Shown here in pieces: positions 24,193 to 32,281 of a stretch of 36,410 nucleotides of DNA (positions within the stretch are counted from its first letter, which is position 1; every line of letters begins with the position of its first letter). Made by a program: the position numbers and the translations under genes. Location: NCBI GenBank assembly GCA_945903795.1, contig CAMDPE010000007.1, forward strand, positions 1 to 36,410. Direction: 5' to 3'. The notes beneath the pieces were generated by a model that was given only the letters and a program-made list of their open reading frames with translations, did no database searches and was not told where the DNA came from. The DNA is from Lutibacter flavus. GTDB taxonomy: Bacteria; Bacteroidota; Bacteroidia; Flavobacteriales; Flavobacteriaceae.

Positions 24193-25125
24193 TTACAATT
24201 TAGACAACGCCACTTCTTTTTTAGGAAACAACAAGGAAGCTACCACTGAAATTACCAGGATACCAAGAATTGTAAAAAGAGAAATCATCACAGGTATTTT
24301 ATAAAAATCGACCATTGCCATTTTCAATCCAACAAAAATAAGAATCGCAGAAAGCCCGTATTTTATATAATGGAAATATTGCGTAATTCCTGCCAAAGCA
24401 AAATATAAAGCTCTTAATCCCAAAATGGCGAATACATTGGAAGTGAAAATAATAAAAGGATCACTTGTAATTGCCATGATGGCCGGGATGGAATCAACCG
24501 CGAAAATTAAATCGGTAAACTCAACAAGCAATAAAACAACAAATAATGGTGTTGCAAACGTTTTGGCATTGATTTTCACAAAAAACCGGTCACCGTGCAT
24601 CGTATCGGTTACAGGATAAAATCTTTTAAACAATCTTACCAGCGGATTTTTATTAGGATCCATTTTTTCATCTTTTTGAAAAAGCATTTTAATACCGGTA
24701 AAGATTAAGAATGCCCCAAAAATATAGATAATCCAGTGAAATTTGTTGATTAGAGCCACGCCGGCAAAAATGAAAATAGAACGCATAATTAAGGCGCCTA
24801 AAATTCCCCAAAAAAGTACTTTGTGCTGGTATTTTTTATCGACATTGAAATAGGAGAAAATCATGATAAAGACAAATAAATTATCGATACTTAAAGATTT
24901 TTCAATGACATAACCGGTAAGAAATTCCATGGCTTTTACTTCACCCATAAACACATAGATGCCGTAATTAAATACCATTGCCATAGATATCCAAACAACA
25001 CTCCAAATAAGTGCTTCTTTAATTTTAACTTCATGCGATTTTCGGTGAAATATCCCTAAATCCAATGCTAACATTAGCAATACAAAGGCTAAAAAGCCAA
25101 TCCATACATAAATAGTTGCAATCAT
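24193..25125 (-). CDS. TerC/Alx-family integral membrane protein
   Basis: The 310-residue protein has about nine hydrophobic helices. The two family motifs are present: EKSLSIDNLFVF (about 75-86) and EFTDLIFAVDSIPAIMAIT (about 200-218), whose acidic residues are thought to handle metal ions. Members such as Alx/TerC are implicated in manganese export or in metal loading of exported proteins, and some in tellurite resistance. Its ATG overlaps the stop of the preceding small membrane-protein gene by four bases, so the two are coupled. No tellurite-resistance genes or manganese-riboswitch-like sequence was seen nearby. Confidence 0.92.
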   Translation of the reverse strand: MIATIYVWIGFLAFVLLMLALDLGIFHRKSHEVKIKEALIWSVVWISMAMVFNYGIYVFMGEVKAMEFLTGYVIEKSLSIDNLFVFIMIFSYFNVDKKYQHKVLFWGILGALIMRSIFIFAGVALINKFHWIIYIFGAFLIFTGIKMLFQKDEKMDPNKNPLVRLFKRFYPVTDTMHGDRFFVKINAKTFATPLFVVLLLVEFTDLIFAVDSIPAIMAITSDPFIIFTSNVFAILGLRALYFALAGITQYFHYIKYGLSAILIFVGLKMAMVDFYKIPVMISLFTILGILVISVVASLLFPKKEVALSKL

Positions 25126-25433
25126 AATTTAATACTTGAGGTTAATTTATTTAGTATATCCATTCCCATTTCTATCAAACCTGAAATGCCATTTTCAGCG
25201 ATGTAATTGAATATTTTAACGATTAAAGGGAATAAAATAACAATCAATCCGATGACAATAATAAGTATTATTGCAATTCCAATGATAATGATATTTCTAA
25301 GTTTTTGGTTTTGTTTAATTTTGTCGTAAATACTTAACCAATTAAATTGAGGCTGTTTCTGTTGGCCATATTCACGCTTGTACTGGTATTTTTGCTGTTT
25401 GCTTCTGTTTGCAAAAAGATCTTCTAAATCCAT
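25122..25433 (-). CDS. Small single-helix membrane protein coupled to terC
   Basis: The 103-residue protein has a polar, Lys/Gln-rich N-terminus (about 1-45), a long hydrophobic helix (about 48-71, IIIIGIAIILIIVIGLIVILFPLIV) and an amphipathic tail. I do not recognise a family. Its stop overlaps the terC start by four bases (25122-25125), which argues that the two proteins act together. An accessory role for TerC is inferred from that overlap only. Confidence 0.78.
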   Translation of the reverse strand: MDLEDLFANRSKQQKYQYKREYGQQKQPQFNWLSIYDKIKQNQKLRNIIIIGIAIILIIVIGLIVILFPLIVKIFNYIAENGISGLIEMGMDILNKLTSSIKL

Positions 25434-25490
25434 CTGTTTTCTATTAAAGTTTTATTAATTATGTTTTTCAAAGTGCTTTACACCATTGAA

Positions 25491-25531
25491 TTTTTGCAAC
25501 AAGATGATTTAATCATTGTGCGCTGCAAAAA
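25491..25531. other. Imperfect hairpin downstream of the small exported-protein gene
   Basis: Outer arms TTTTTGCA (25491-25498) and TGCAAAAA (25524-25531) and inner arms GATGAT / ATCATTGT give a possible 41-base hairpin with internal mismatches. There is no clear U-tract after the stem on either strand, so it is not a standard terminator. Confidence 0.35.
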
Positions 25532-25545
25532 GAATCAGAAAAAAA

Positions 25546-25845
25546 TTAAGAAATTTTGGGCGGTTGCCAAATAGAAAAGCTGGGCTGGGATAAGACAAAG
25601 AAAGAACTCAAAGTTTTACTTTCAATGAGATTGCTGTCAAAATTTGGAATTTCGTAGCAAATATTAATCTGATCATCAGCTGATACATCAGAAGTGGACA
25701 TTAAATTTTCTGAAGAACTATTATTTTCAGCAGTAATTTCGGTACTAAAAGACATATCAACACCAGAATAATAAATAGTGAAACTTAAAAGTACGCTAAT
25801 AACGACAGCAAAAGTTACCAATATATTTTTCGATGATTTAATCAT
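25546..25845 (-). CDS. Small exported or membrane protein of unknown function
   Basis: The 99-residue protein has one hydrophobic segment (about 8-27, ILVTFAVVISVLLSFTIYY), then an acidic, Ser-rich region, and ends in SIWQPPKIS. No family recognised. It starts 59 bases after the sufD stop and may be a read-through gene of the suf operon, or an independent one; no good promoter was found. A single start, an intact frame and a typical signal region support it being real, but not its role. Confidence 0.6.
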   Translation of the reverse strand: MIKSSKNILVTFAVVISVLLSFTIYYSGVDMSFSTEITAENNSSSENLMSTSDVSADDQINICYEIPNFDSNLIESKTLSSFFVLSQPSFSIWQPPKIS

Positions 25846-25904
25846 GCTGCACCATTATTTTGATGATCAAATTAATATTTAGATTGTTTATATTGTATCA
25901 TATG

Positions 25905-27227
25905 CTAAAGTTCAAATCCTAATTGCACATTTAATTTTTTGGCAATTATTTTTGTAATTAGGGTTTTTAACTGTGGAACTTTAATTTTTTCAACCACATC
26001 ATTGGCAAAAGCATAAAGCAATAAAGCCTTGGCTTCTTTTTTAGGAATTCCCCTTGATTGCATATAAAACAAGGCACTTTCATCCAATTGGCCAATCGTG
26101 CAGCCGTGCGAACATTTTACGTCGTCAGCAAAAATTTCCAACTGCGGTTTTGAATTTATCGTTGCGCCGTCATCAATTAAAATAGAATTGTTTTGCTGAA
26201 AAGCATTCGTTTTTTGGGCCGCTTGCCGCACAATTACTTTTCCGTTAAAAACACCAACAGATTTATCGGCATAAATTCCTTTGTACAACTCGTGACTCTC
26301 GCAATTTGGCGATTTGTGATCTACAAGTGTATGATTGTCAACGTGTTGTTTTTCGTTCAAGACAGAAATTCCGTTGAGGTTGGAAGTAATATTTTCTCCT
26401 TCGTGATAGAATTCCAGATTGTTTCTGGTAATTTTTCCGCCAAATGAAAAGGTACTTACCGATGCCACACTTTGTTGTTTTTGTGAAATAAAAGTGCTGT
26501 CGATTAACGATGATTCATCGGTGTCATTTTGAATTTTATAATAATCAACAATTGCTCTTTTATGGACAAATATTTCAGTAACTGAATTTGTTAGCGTCGT
26601 GTTTTTTGATAAATTTTGATGGCGTTCAATAATTTGAACGTGTGAATTTTCACCAACAACAATTAAATTTCTTGGCTGCAACAACACTTCTTTTTCGCTT
26701 CCTGTTGAAAAATTAATAATTTGAATTGGCTTTGGAACAATGGTGTTTTTCGGAATATTGATGAAAGCGCCTTCTTTAACAAATGCGGTGTTCAATTCCG
26801 ACAAACTGTTGTTTTTGTTGGCAATGGTATTTAAATAATTATCGATAATCATTTTATATTTCGGTCTTGCCAATGCAGATGACAATACGCAAACATCGCA
26901 GTCTTCGTGGGTAGTTTCCGACATAAATGAACTGAAAACACCATCAATAAATATTAGGGTGTACGATTCAATGTCATTGATTAAATAAGGTTCTACATTT
27001 TTAAAGCCAACCGATTTTTCAGCATTTGGAAAAAGGCTGAAATCATATTTAAGTAAAGGGTTTAAGCTTGTATATTTCCATTCTTCATCCCTTTTTGTAG
27101 GAAAACCTTCTTTTTCAAAATTATGAATGGCTTTCAACCTTAAAGCATGGACTGTTGAATCAAGGTCAATATTTCCCTTGTTTTCAAAAGCCAAAAATGA
27201 AGAAACTAATTTTTCTTTTAATTCCAT
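25905..27227 (-). CDS. sufD: Fe-S cluster assembly scaffold protein SufD
   Basis: The 440-residue SufD pairs with SufB in the SufBC2D complex, where Fe-S clusters form. The C-terminal beta-helix core has the family signature GATINSKPQLEIFADDVKCSHGCTIGQLDESALFY. His374 in CSHGC corresponds to the His360 of E. coli SufD implicated in cluster formation. The N-terminal helical part includes FPTKRDEEWKYTSLNP, also typical. It follows sufC by 61 bases and precedes a small gene. Confidence 0.95.
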   Translation of the reverse strand: MELKEKLVSSFLAFENKGNIDLDSTVHALRLKAIHNFEKEGFPTKRDEEWKYTSLNPLLKYDFSLFPNAEKSVGFKNVEPYLINDIESYTLIFIDGVFSSFMSETTHEDCDVCVLSSALARPKYKMIIDNYLNTIANKNNSLSELNTAFVKEGAFINIPKNTIVPKPIQIINFSTGSEKEVLLQPRNLIVVGENSHVQIIERHQNLSKNTTLTNSVTEIFVHKRAIVDYYKIQNDTDESSLIDSTFISQKQQSVASVSTFSFGGKITRNNLEFYHEGENITSNLNGISVLNEKQHVDNHTLVDHKSPNCESHELYKGIYADKSVGVFNGKVIVRQAAQKTNAFQQNNSILIDDGATINSKPQLEIFADDVKCSHGCTIGQLDESALFYMQSRGIPKKEAKALLLYAFANDVVEKIKVPQLKTLITKIIAKKLNVQLGFEL

Positions 27228-27288
27228 TGTTTTAATGTTATTTGTTTCAGGTATTAATGTTTACTGAAACTTTCTACTTTATTATATT

Positions 27289-28026
27289 TTATTTCAACCA
27301 GTCGTAACCTTTTTCTTCTAATTCGTAAGCCAGTTCTTTTCCGCCCGATTTCACTATTTTTCCATTGTACAACACATGAAAAAAATCAGGAACGATATAA
27401 TCCAGCAAACGTTGGTAATGCGTGATTAACAAAACGGCATTTTTTTCACTTTTAAGTTTGTTAACGCCATTTGCCACAACTTTTAAGGCATCAATATCCA
27501 AACCTGAATCGGTTTCATCCAAAATGGCCAATTGTGGTTCCAACATCGCCATTTGAAATATTTCATTTCGTTTTTTCTCGCCTCCGGAAAATCCTTCATT
27601 TAAAGAGCGCGACAAGAATTTGCGGTCTATTTCCAATAAATCAGCCTTTTCACGAATTAGTTGCAACATTTCTTTTGCAGGCAATTCTGCCATTCCTTGC
27701 GCTTTTCGCGTTTCGTTAATGGCTGTTTTTATAAAGTTTGTAACGGTTACACCAGGAATTTCGATTGGATATTGAAATGATAAAAAGACACCTTTATGTG
27801 CTCTTACTTCAGGAGCGAACTCGGACAAATCTTCTCCATTCAACACTACAGATCCTTCGGTAACCTCAAAATCTTCTTTTCCTGCAATAACAGAGGCAAG
27901 CGTACTTTTTCCAGAACCGTTTGGTCCCATAATCGCGTGAACTTCACCTGCTTTTATTTCGAGATTTATTCCTTTTAAAATCTCTTTGCCATTGATATTG
28001 GCGTGTAAATTATTTATTTTTAACAT
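27289..28026 (-). CDS. sufC: Suf system ATPase SufC
   Basis: The 245-residue SufC is a soluble ABC-type ATPase that binds SufB and SufD and drives conformational change in the complex. Walker A is GPNGSGKST (residues 34-42), the signature is FSGGEKKRNE, and Walker B with catalytic residues reads LAILDETDSGLDIDALK, the SufC-specific form. The switch histidine is in LLITHYQRLLDYI. It is separated from sufB by a 550-base insertion-like region holding a four-helix-bundle gene. Confidence 0.96.
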   Translation of the reverse strand: MLKINNLHANINGKEILKGINLEIKAGEVHAIMGPNGSGKSTLASVIAGKEDFEVTEGSVVLNGEDLSEFAPEVRAHKGVFLSFQYPIEIPGVTVTNFIKTAINETRKAQGMAELPAKEMLQLIREKADLLEIDRKFLSRSLNEGFSGGEKKRNEIFQMAMLEPQLAILDETDSGLDIDALKVVANGVNKLKSEKNAVLLITHYQRLLDYIVPDFFHVLYNGKIVKSGGKELAYELEEKGYDWLK

Positions 28027-28030
28027 AATT

Positions 28031-28562
28031 AATTTGAAAATTTGAAAAATTTGAAAATTTGAGAATTGAAAAAACCTCGTTAATTTGAGATTTTTAATGT
28101 CATAAAACTTTTAATTTATCTTATTATTTTTGTTTTGATGTTATAATTATTTTATTGACTACTCTTGAAATATTACTTATTTGCTCTAATAATTCTTCAA
28201 CATTGGGATAATTCTTTGAATATTTACAAAGCTCTAACCAATAAATTGTTTCTTCTATCTCTTTAGCGGAAATTTTAAATTTATGTATAAAATCCGCTTT
28301 ACTTTCTGCATTTTGTGCTTCTCTTATATTTGCACCGATGGATGTTCCAGATTTAAGAAGTTGATTGGCAATTATAAATCTCCTGTCTTCCTGTAAAACC
28401 TCACAATATTTAATAATTTCTAAAGCAAATTGAAAAGTTAATTTGATAATGATGTTGTCTTTTTCTTCCATTTTTTTGATAAGACAATTATTTATTTGTC
28501 TAACTTGAGATATTACAAATTTATTCTAAAATCATCATTTATCATTTCCAAATTTTCAAATT
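28031..28562. repeat. Inverted repeats bounding the four-helix-bundle cassette
   Basis: AATTTGAAAATTTG (28031-28044) and CAAATTTTCAAATT (28549-28562) are perfect 14-base inverted copies. Each lies in a longer TTTGAAAA-type run: 28031-28061 on the left and 28547-28578 on the right. The right-hand repeat runs up to the sufB stop codon. They enclose the single gene between sufB and sufC. Confidence 0.72.
28124..28471 (-). CDS. Four-helix-bundle protein (23S rRNA intervening-sequence/S23 family)
   Basis: The 115-residue, all-helical protein matches the family found in intervening sequences of 23S rRNA genes and as stand-alone genes. Its hallmarks are FQFALEIIKYCEVL (helix 1), FIIANQLLKSGTSIGANIREAQNAES (helix 2, with the G-TS-GANI-EA motif), ADFIHKFKISAKEIEETIYWLEL (helix 3) and a last helix with VVNKIIITS. 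The family has no established enzymatic activity. No rRNA is near; the gene sits between sufB and sufC, flanked by inverted repeats, on the same strand as suf. It reads as an inserted cassette that does not break either neighbour. Confidence 0.9.
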   Translation of the reverse strand: MEEKDNIIIKLTFQFALEIIKYCEVLQEDRRFIIANQLLKSGTSIGANIREAQNAESKADFIHKFKISAKEIEETIYWLELCKYSKNYPNVEELLEQISNISRVVNKIIITSKQK

Positions 28563-28576
28563 GACTCATTTTCAAA

Positions 28577-30025
28577 TTACCCTACCGACCCTTCCAAGCT
28601 AATTTCCAACAACTTCTGAGCTTCAACTGCAAATTCCATGGGTAACTTGTTTAGCACTTCTTTACCAAATCCGTTGACGATTAATGCAATCGCTTTTTCT
28701 GTATTGATGCCTCGTTGGTTGCAATAAAACAATTGATCTTCCCCAATTTTACTAGTGGTAGCTTCGTGTTCTATTTGGGCAGATTTATTTTTTACTTCAA
28801 TATATGGAAAAGTATGTGCGCCACATTTGTCGCCCATCAACAAAGAGTCACATTGAGAGAAATTTCTTGCGTTGTTTGCTCTTGGACTTATTTGCACCAA
28901 ACCTCTATAGGAATTGTGCGAATGTCCTGCGGAAATTCCTTTTGAAATAATGGTACTTTTTGTATTATTACCCAAATGAATCATTTTTGTGCCGGTATCT
29001 GCCTGCTGAAAATTATTGGTCACCGCAATGGAGTAAAATTCACCCACAGAGTTGTCACCTTTTAAGATACAGCTTGGATATTTCCAGGTAATTGCACTTC
29101 CTGTTTCCACCTGTGTCCACGAAATTTTAGCGTTTTTTTCGCACAATCCGCGTTTGGTCACAAAATTATAAACACCGCCTTTTCCATCTTTATCACCGGG
29201 AAACCAGTTTTGAACGGTAGAGTATTTTATTTCTGCATCATCCAAAGCGATTAACTCAACAACAGCGGCGTGCAACTGATTTTCATCTCGAGCCGGCGCG
29301 GTACAACCTTCCAAATAACTCACATAACTGCCTTCATCGGCAATTAATAAAGTGCGTTCAAATTGTCCGGTTCCTCCTTCGTTTATTCTGAAATAAGTCG
29401 ACAATTCCATCGGACAAGTAACGCCTTTTGGAATGTAACAAAACGAACCGTCAGAAAAAACCGCTGAATTTAATGCCGCATAAAAATTATCGGTTTTGGG
29501 AACAATGCTTCCCATATATTTTTTAACCAACTCAGGATGTTCTTGAATTGCTTCAGAAATCGGACAAAAAATAATGCCTCTTTCATTTAAAGTCTTTTTA
29601 AAGGTAGTTGCCACAGAAACTGAGTCTATCACGATATCCATTGCTACATTGGACAAACGTTTTTGTTCCCCAATCGAGATGCCTAACTTTTCGAATGTTT
29701 TCAATAATTCCGGATCAACTTCATCCAAACTGTTAAGTTTTGGTTTTTGTTTTGGTGCAGAATAATAGCTGATATCTTGAAATGAAGGTTTTTCATATCG
29801 AACATTTGCCCATTCAGGTTCTTTCATTTCTTTCCAAACACGAAAAGCATCTAAACGCCATTCGGTCATCCATGCAGGCTCATTTTTCTTTTTGGAAATG
29901 GCGATTACAACATCCTCATTTAAACCAACGGGAAACTTATCGGATTCAATATCTGTATAAAAACCATATTCGTACTCTTTTGTTTCGAGTTCTTTTTTTA
30001 AATCGTCTTCAGTAAATTTGCTCAT
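28577..30025 (-). CDS. sufB: Fe-S cluster assembly scaffold protein SufB
   Basis: The 482-residue SufB is the scaffold subunit that accepts sulfur and builds clusters in SufBC2D. The N-terminal [10 protein letters not shown] and [19 protein letters not shown] segments and the core [17 protein letters not shown] are diagnostic. The cysteines in [21 protein letters not shown] (391 and 401) lie in the region of the functional E. coli Cys405. The protein is full-length. It is the second suf gene, after the SufA/IscA-like gene with a 72-base gap, and the cassette follows it. Confidence 0.96.
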   Translation of the reverse strand: MSKFTEDDLKKELETKEYEYGFYTDIESDKFPVGLNEDVVIAISKKKNEPAWMTEWRLDAFRVWKEMKEPEWANVRYEKPSFQDISYYSAPKQKPKLNSLDEVDPELLKTFEKLGISIGEQKRLSNVAMDIVIDSVSVATTFKKTLNERGIIFCPISEAIQEHPELVKKYMGSIVPKTDNFYAALNSAVFSDGSFCYIPKGVTCPMELSTYFRINEGGTGQFERTLLIADEGSYVSYLEGCTAPARDENQLHAAVVELIALDDAEIKYSTVQNWFPGDKDGKGGVYNFVTKRGLCEKNAKISWTQVETGSAITWKYPSCILKGDNSVGEFYSIAVTNNFQQADTGTKMIHLGNNTKSTIISKGISAGHSHNSYRGLVQISPRANNARNFSQCDSLLMGDKCGAHTFPYIEVKNKSAQIEHEATTSKIGEDQLFYCNQRGINTEKAIALIVNGFGKEVLNKLPMEFAVEAQKLLEISLEGSVG

Positions 30026-30097
30026 TTTTGATTATTTTTTAATTGAAAGATGAATGCCTTGATTTACGCAATTTTCAAACTTTCAATTTTTAAATTT

Positions 30098-30427
30098 TTA
30101 TAGTGAAAATGATTCACCACATCCGCAAGTTCTTTGGGCATTCGGATTTTTAAATACAAATCCGGTTCCTTTTAAACCGCCGGAATATTCCAAAGTTGTT
30201 CCCACAAGGTACAAAAAGCTTTTTTTATCAACAATAATTTTTACGCCATTGTCTTCAAAAACCTTGTCGCCTTCAACTTGTTCTTTGTCAAATTTTAAGT
30301 CATAAGACAATCCGGAACAACCGCCGCTTTTTACCCCAACTCTAACAAAGTCATTTTCTGGGTTAAAACCATCGTCTTTCATAAGCTCAATCACTTTATT
30401 TTTCGCTATGTCTGAAACTTTTATCAT
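30098..30427 (-). CDS. A-type Fe-S carrier (IscA/SufA/ErpA-like)
   Basis: The protein is 109 residues with the three cluster-binding cysteines of the family: Cys37 in GGCSGLSY and Cys101 and Cys103 in CGCGESF. It carries Fe-S clusters to target proteins. I chose the ATG at 30427 because the family starts MIKVSD-like; the frame is open upstream to 30541, but that extension would be 38 residues without family support and would run through the promoter. It is the first gene of the suf operon. SufA is the likely role here by position, though ErpA/IscA cannot be excluded. Confidence 0.93.
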   Translation of the reverse strand: MIKVSDIAKNKVIELMKDDGFNPENDFVRVGVKSGGCSGLSYDLKFDKEQVEGDKVFEDNGVKIIVDKKSFLYLVGTTLEYSGGLKGTGFVFKNPNAQRTCGCGESFSL

Positions 30428-30458
30428 ATTGCTTATATAGATTAATTCTAAATAAGCG

Positions 30459-30466
30459 CAAATATA
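30459..30466 (-). promoter_or_regulatory. -7 promoter box of the suf operon
   Basis: The minus strand reads TATATTTG (perfect TAnnTTTG), with its last base 32 bases before the ATG at 30427. The -33 position is TTT rather than TTG (spacing 18). Confidence 0.5.
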
Positions 30467-30542
30467 AGCAGAAAAAACGGTATTAAAAACCTTTTTGGTA
30501 TGAATAAATTTAATAGTGCCATAGTTGTTGCCTATAAACATT

Positions 30543-30550
30543 TATCTTTG
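30543..30550 (+). promoter_or_regulatory. -7 promoter box very close to the thiL start
   Basis: TATCTTTG is a perfect TAnnTTTG and ends only four bases before the thiL ATG at 30555. Transcription would begin at or next to the start codon. The nearest TTG lies at a spacing of 15, shorter than usual. Confidence 0.42.
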
Positions 30551-30554
30551 CAAA

Positions 30555-31604
30555 ATGATAGAAGATAAAAACGAAACACGCACAAGCTTGTCTGAATTGG
30601 GAGAATTCGGATTGATAAAACACTTAACACAAAACTTTGGTATTCAGCATAAAAGCACCATAAAAGGCGTGGGTGATGATGCAGCAGTTTTAGAAATAAA
30701 AGACAAAAATATTTTGGTGACTACCGATTTATTGGTTGAAGGTGTGCATTTCGATTTAAGTTATATGCCCTTGAAACATTTGGGTTATAAAGCGGTTGTT
30801 GTGAACATATCCGATATTTATGCGATGAACGGAATTGCGACCCAAATTACGGTTTCAATTGCTGTTTCAAACCGATTTCCTTTGGAAGCTGTTGAAGAAT
30901 TGTATGAAGGAATTCATTTGGCATGCAAAACTTTTGGCGTGGATTTGATTGGAGGCGACACCACTTCATCTACCAAAGGTTTGCTGATTAGCATTACCGC
31001 TATCGGTGAAGCAAAAAATGATAATATTGTTTATAGAAATACAGCAAAACCTAATGATTTGTTGGTGGTAACGGGCGATTTGGGTGCAGCATATTTAGGG
31101 TTGCAGGTGTTGGAACGTGAAAAAAGGGTTTTTGAAGTCGATCCAAATTCGCAACCCGATTTAACCAATTATACCTATTTAATTGAAAAACAATTGAAGC
31201 CTGAAGCCCGGAAAGATATGGTTGAATTATTTGTAGCGTTGGACGTGAAACCAACAGCGATGATTGATATTTCCGACGGACTTTCTTCTGAAATATTACA
31301 TATTTGCACGCAATCAAAAGTTGGATGCGATTTGTATGAAGAAAAAATTCCTTTGGATCCGCAAGTGATTGCAACCTGTGAAGAGTTTGATTTAAACAGC
31401 ACAACCATCGCTTTAAGTGGCGGTGAAGATTACGAATTGCTGTTTACCATTTCCCAAAATGATTTTCCAAAAATTAAAGGAAATCCGCATTTAACCGTCA
31501 TTGGGCATATTACCGATGAAAGTAACGGCGTAAATTTAGTGACCCGTGCCGGACAGCAAATAAAATTAACCGCACAAGGCTGGAATGCTTTGTTAAATAA
31601 GTAG
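30555..31604 (+). CDS. thiL: Thiamine-monophosphate kinase
   Basis: The 349-residue cytosolic enzyme phosphorylates thiamine monophosphate to thiamine diphosphate with ATP. Motifs: LGEFGLI (about 15-21), GVGDDAAVL (38-46), TTDLLVEGVHFD (56-67), VNISDIYAMNG (83-93), GGDTTSS (about 133-139) and SGGEDYELLF (C-terminal half). I chose the ATG at 30555 (MIEDKNETRTSLSELGEFGL), as in the family; an in-frame ATG at 30525 would place the promoter box inside the gene. It diverges from the suf operon and is followed after 38 bases by a methyltransferase gene. Confidence 0.95.
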   Translation: MIEDKNETRTSLSELGEFGLIKHLTQNFGIQHKSTIKGVGDDAAVLEIKDKNILVTTDLLVEGVHFDLSYMPLKHLGYKAVVVNISDIYAMNGIATQITVSIAVSNRFPLEAVEELYEGIHLACKTFGVDLIGGDTTSSTKGLLISITAIGEAKNDNIVYRNTAKPNDLLVVTGDLGAAYLGLQVLEREKRVFEVDPNSQPDLTNYTYLIEKQLKPEARKDMVELFVALDVKPTAMIDISDGLSSEILHICTQSKVGCDLYEEKIPLDPQVIATCEEFDLNSTTIALSGGEDYELLFTISQNDFPKIKGNPHLTVIGHITDESNGVNLVTRAGQQIKLTAQGWNALLNK

Positions 31605-31642
31605 TTAAGTAAAAATATAAGCAACACAAAAACATAATTTCT

Positions 31643-32260
31643 ATGGGTTTTTACGATAAATATGTGTTGCCAAATGCGATAGTTTGGGCTTGCAAGCAAA
31701 AATCCAGCATGAAACAACGGGAAAAGATTATCCCGCTTGCCAGTGGCAATGTGTTGGAAATTGGGATTGGTTCCGGACTAAATTTGCCTTTTTACGACAA
31801 AAATAAAGTAACGCACCTAACGGCAATTGATCCTTCCGCAGCTATTTGGAAGAAAAACACTTTTGATACCAATACGTTGGGTTTTGAATTCGATTTTATG
31901 GAAGCTTTTTCTGAGAATATTCCGGCAGCCAACAATAGTTTTGATACAGTGGTAATTACTTATGCGCTGTGCACCATTCAAGATACCGATAAAGCCTTTG
32001 ATGAAATAAAAAGGGTGCTTAAAAAAGATGGAAAACTGCTATTTTGTGAACATGGAAAAGCGCCTGATAAAAAAATAGTGCGATGGCAAAATATGCTCAA
32101 TCCATTTTGGAAAAAAATAGGCGGCGGCTGTAACTTAAACAGAGACATTCCATTTATGATTGAACGTAACGGCTTTAAAATACTAAAACTTGAAAAAATG
32201 TATATTCCCGTCTGGAAGCCAGCCAGTTTTAATTATTGGGGAATTGCGGAAATTAAGTAA
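31643..32260 (+). CDS. Class I SAM-dependent methyltransferase
   Basis: The 205-residue enzyme has SAM-binding motif I VLEIGIGSGLNLPFY (about 37-51), an acidic end to the second strand (AIDPS), and the post-motif segments FDTVVITYALCTIQD and EIKRVLKKDGKLLFCEHG. The closest family in layout is the METTL7-like/UbiE-type small-molecule methyltransferases. The acceptor is not readable. It is 38 bases after thiL on the same strand and probably co-transcribed. It ends 21 bases before a convergent hydrolase gene, with no obvious terminator. Confidence 0.9.
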   Translation: MGFYDKYVLPNAIVWACKQKSSMKQREKIIPLASGNVLEIGIGSGLNLPFYDKNKVTHLTAIDPSAAIWKKNTFDTNTLGFEFDFMEAFSENIPAANNSFDTVVITYALCTIQDTDKAFDEIKRVLKKDGKLLFCEHGKAPDKKIVRWQNMLNPFWKKIGGGCNLNRDIPFMIERNGFKILKLEKMYIPVWKPASFNYWGIAEIK

Positions 32261-32281
32261 AATTTTAAGTTGACGCGACAA

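Noticed and set aside
24193-25125. Tellurite-resistance operon
   Set aside because: TerC alone is common in genomes without tellurite resistance, and no terB, terD, terE or terZ is near.
28124-28471. Evidence of a nearby 23S rRNA gene
   Set aside because: The four-helix-bundle family is linked to 23S intervening sequences, but no rRNA sequence is present here.
30428-30541. N-terminal extension of the A-type carrier gene
   Set aside because: The family starts at the ATG at 30427; the extension crosses the probable promoter.
30525-30554. Earlier in-frame start for thiL
   Set aside because: The ten extra residues are not family-like and contain the -7 box.
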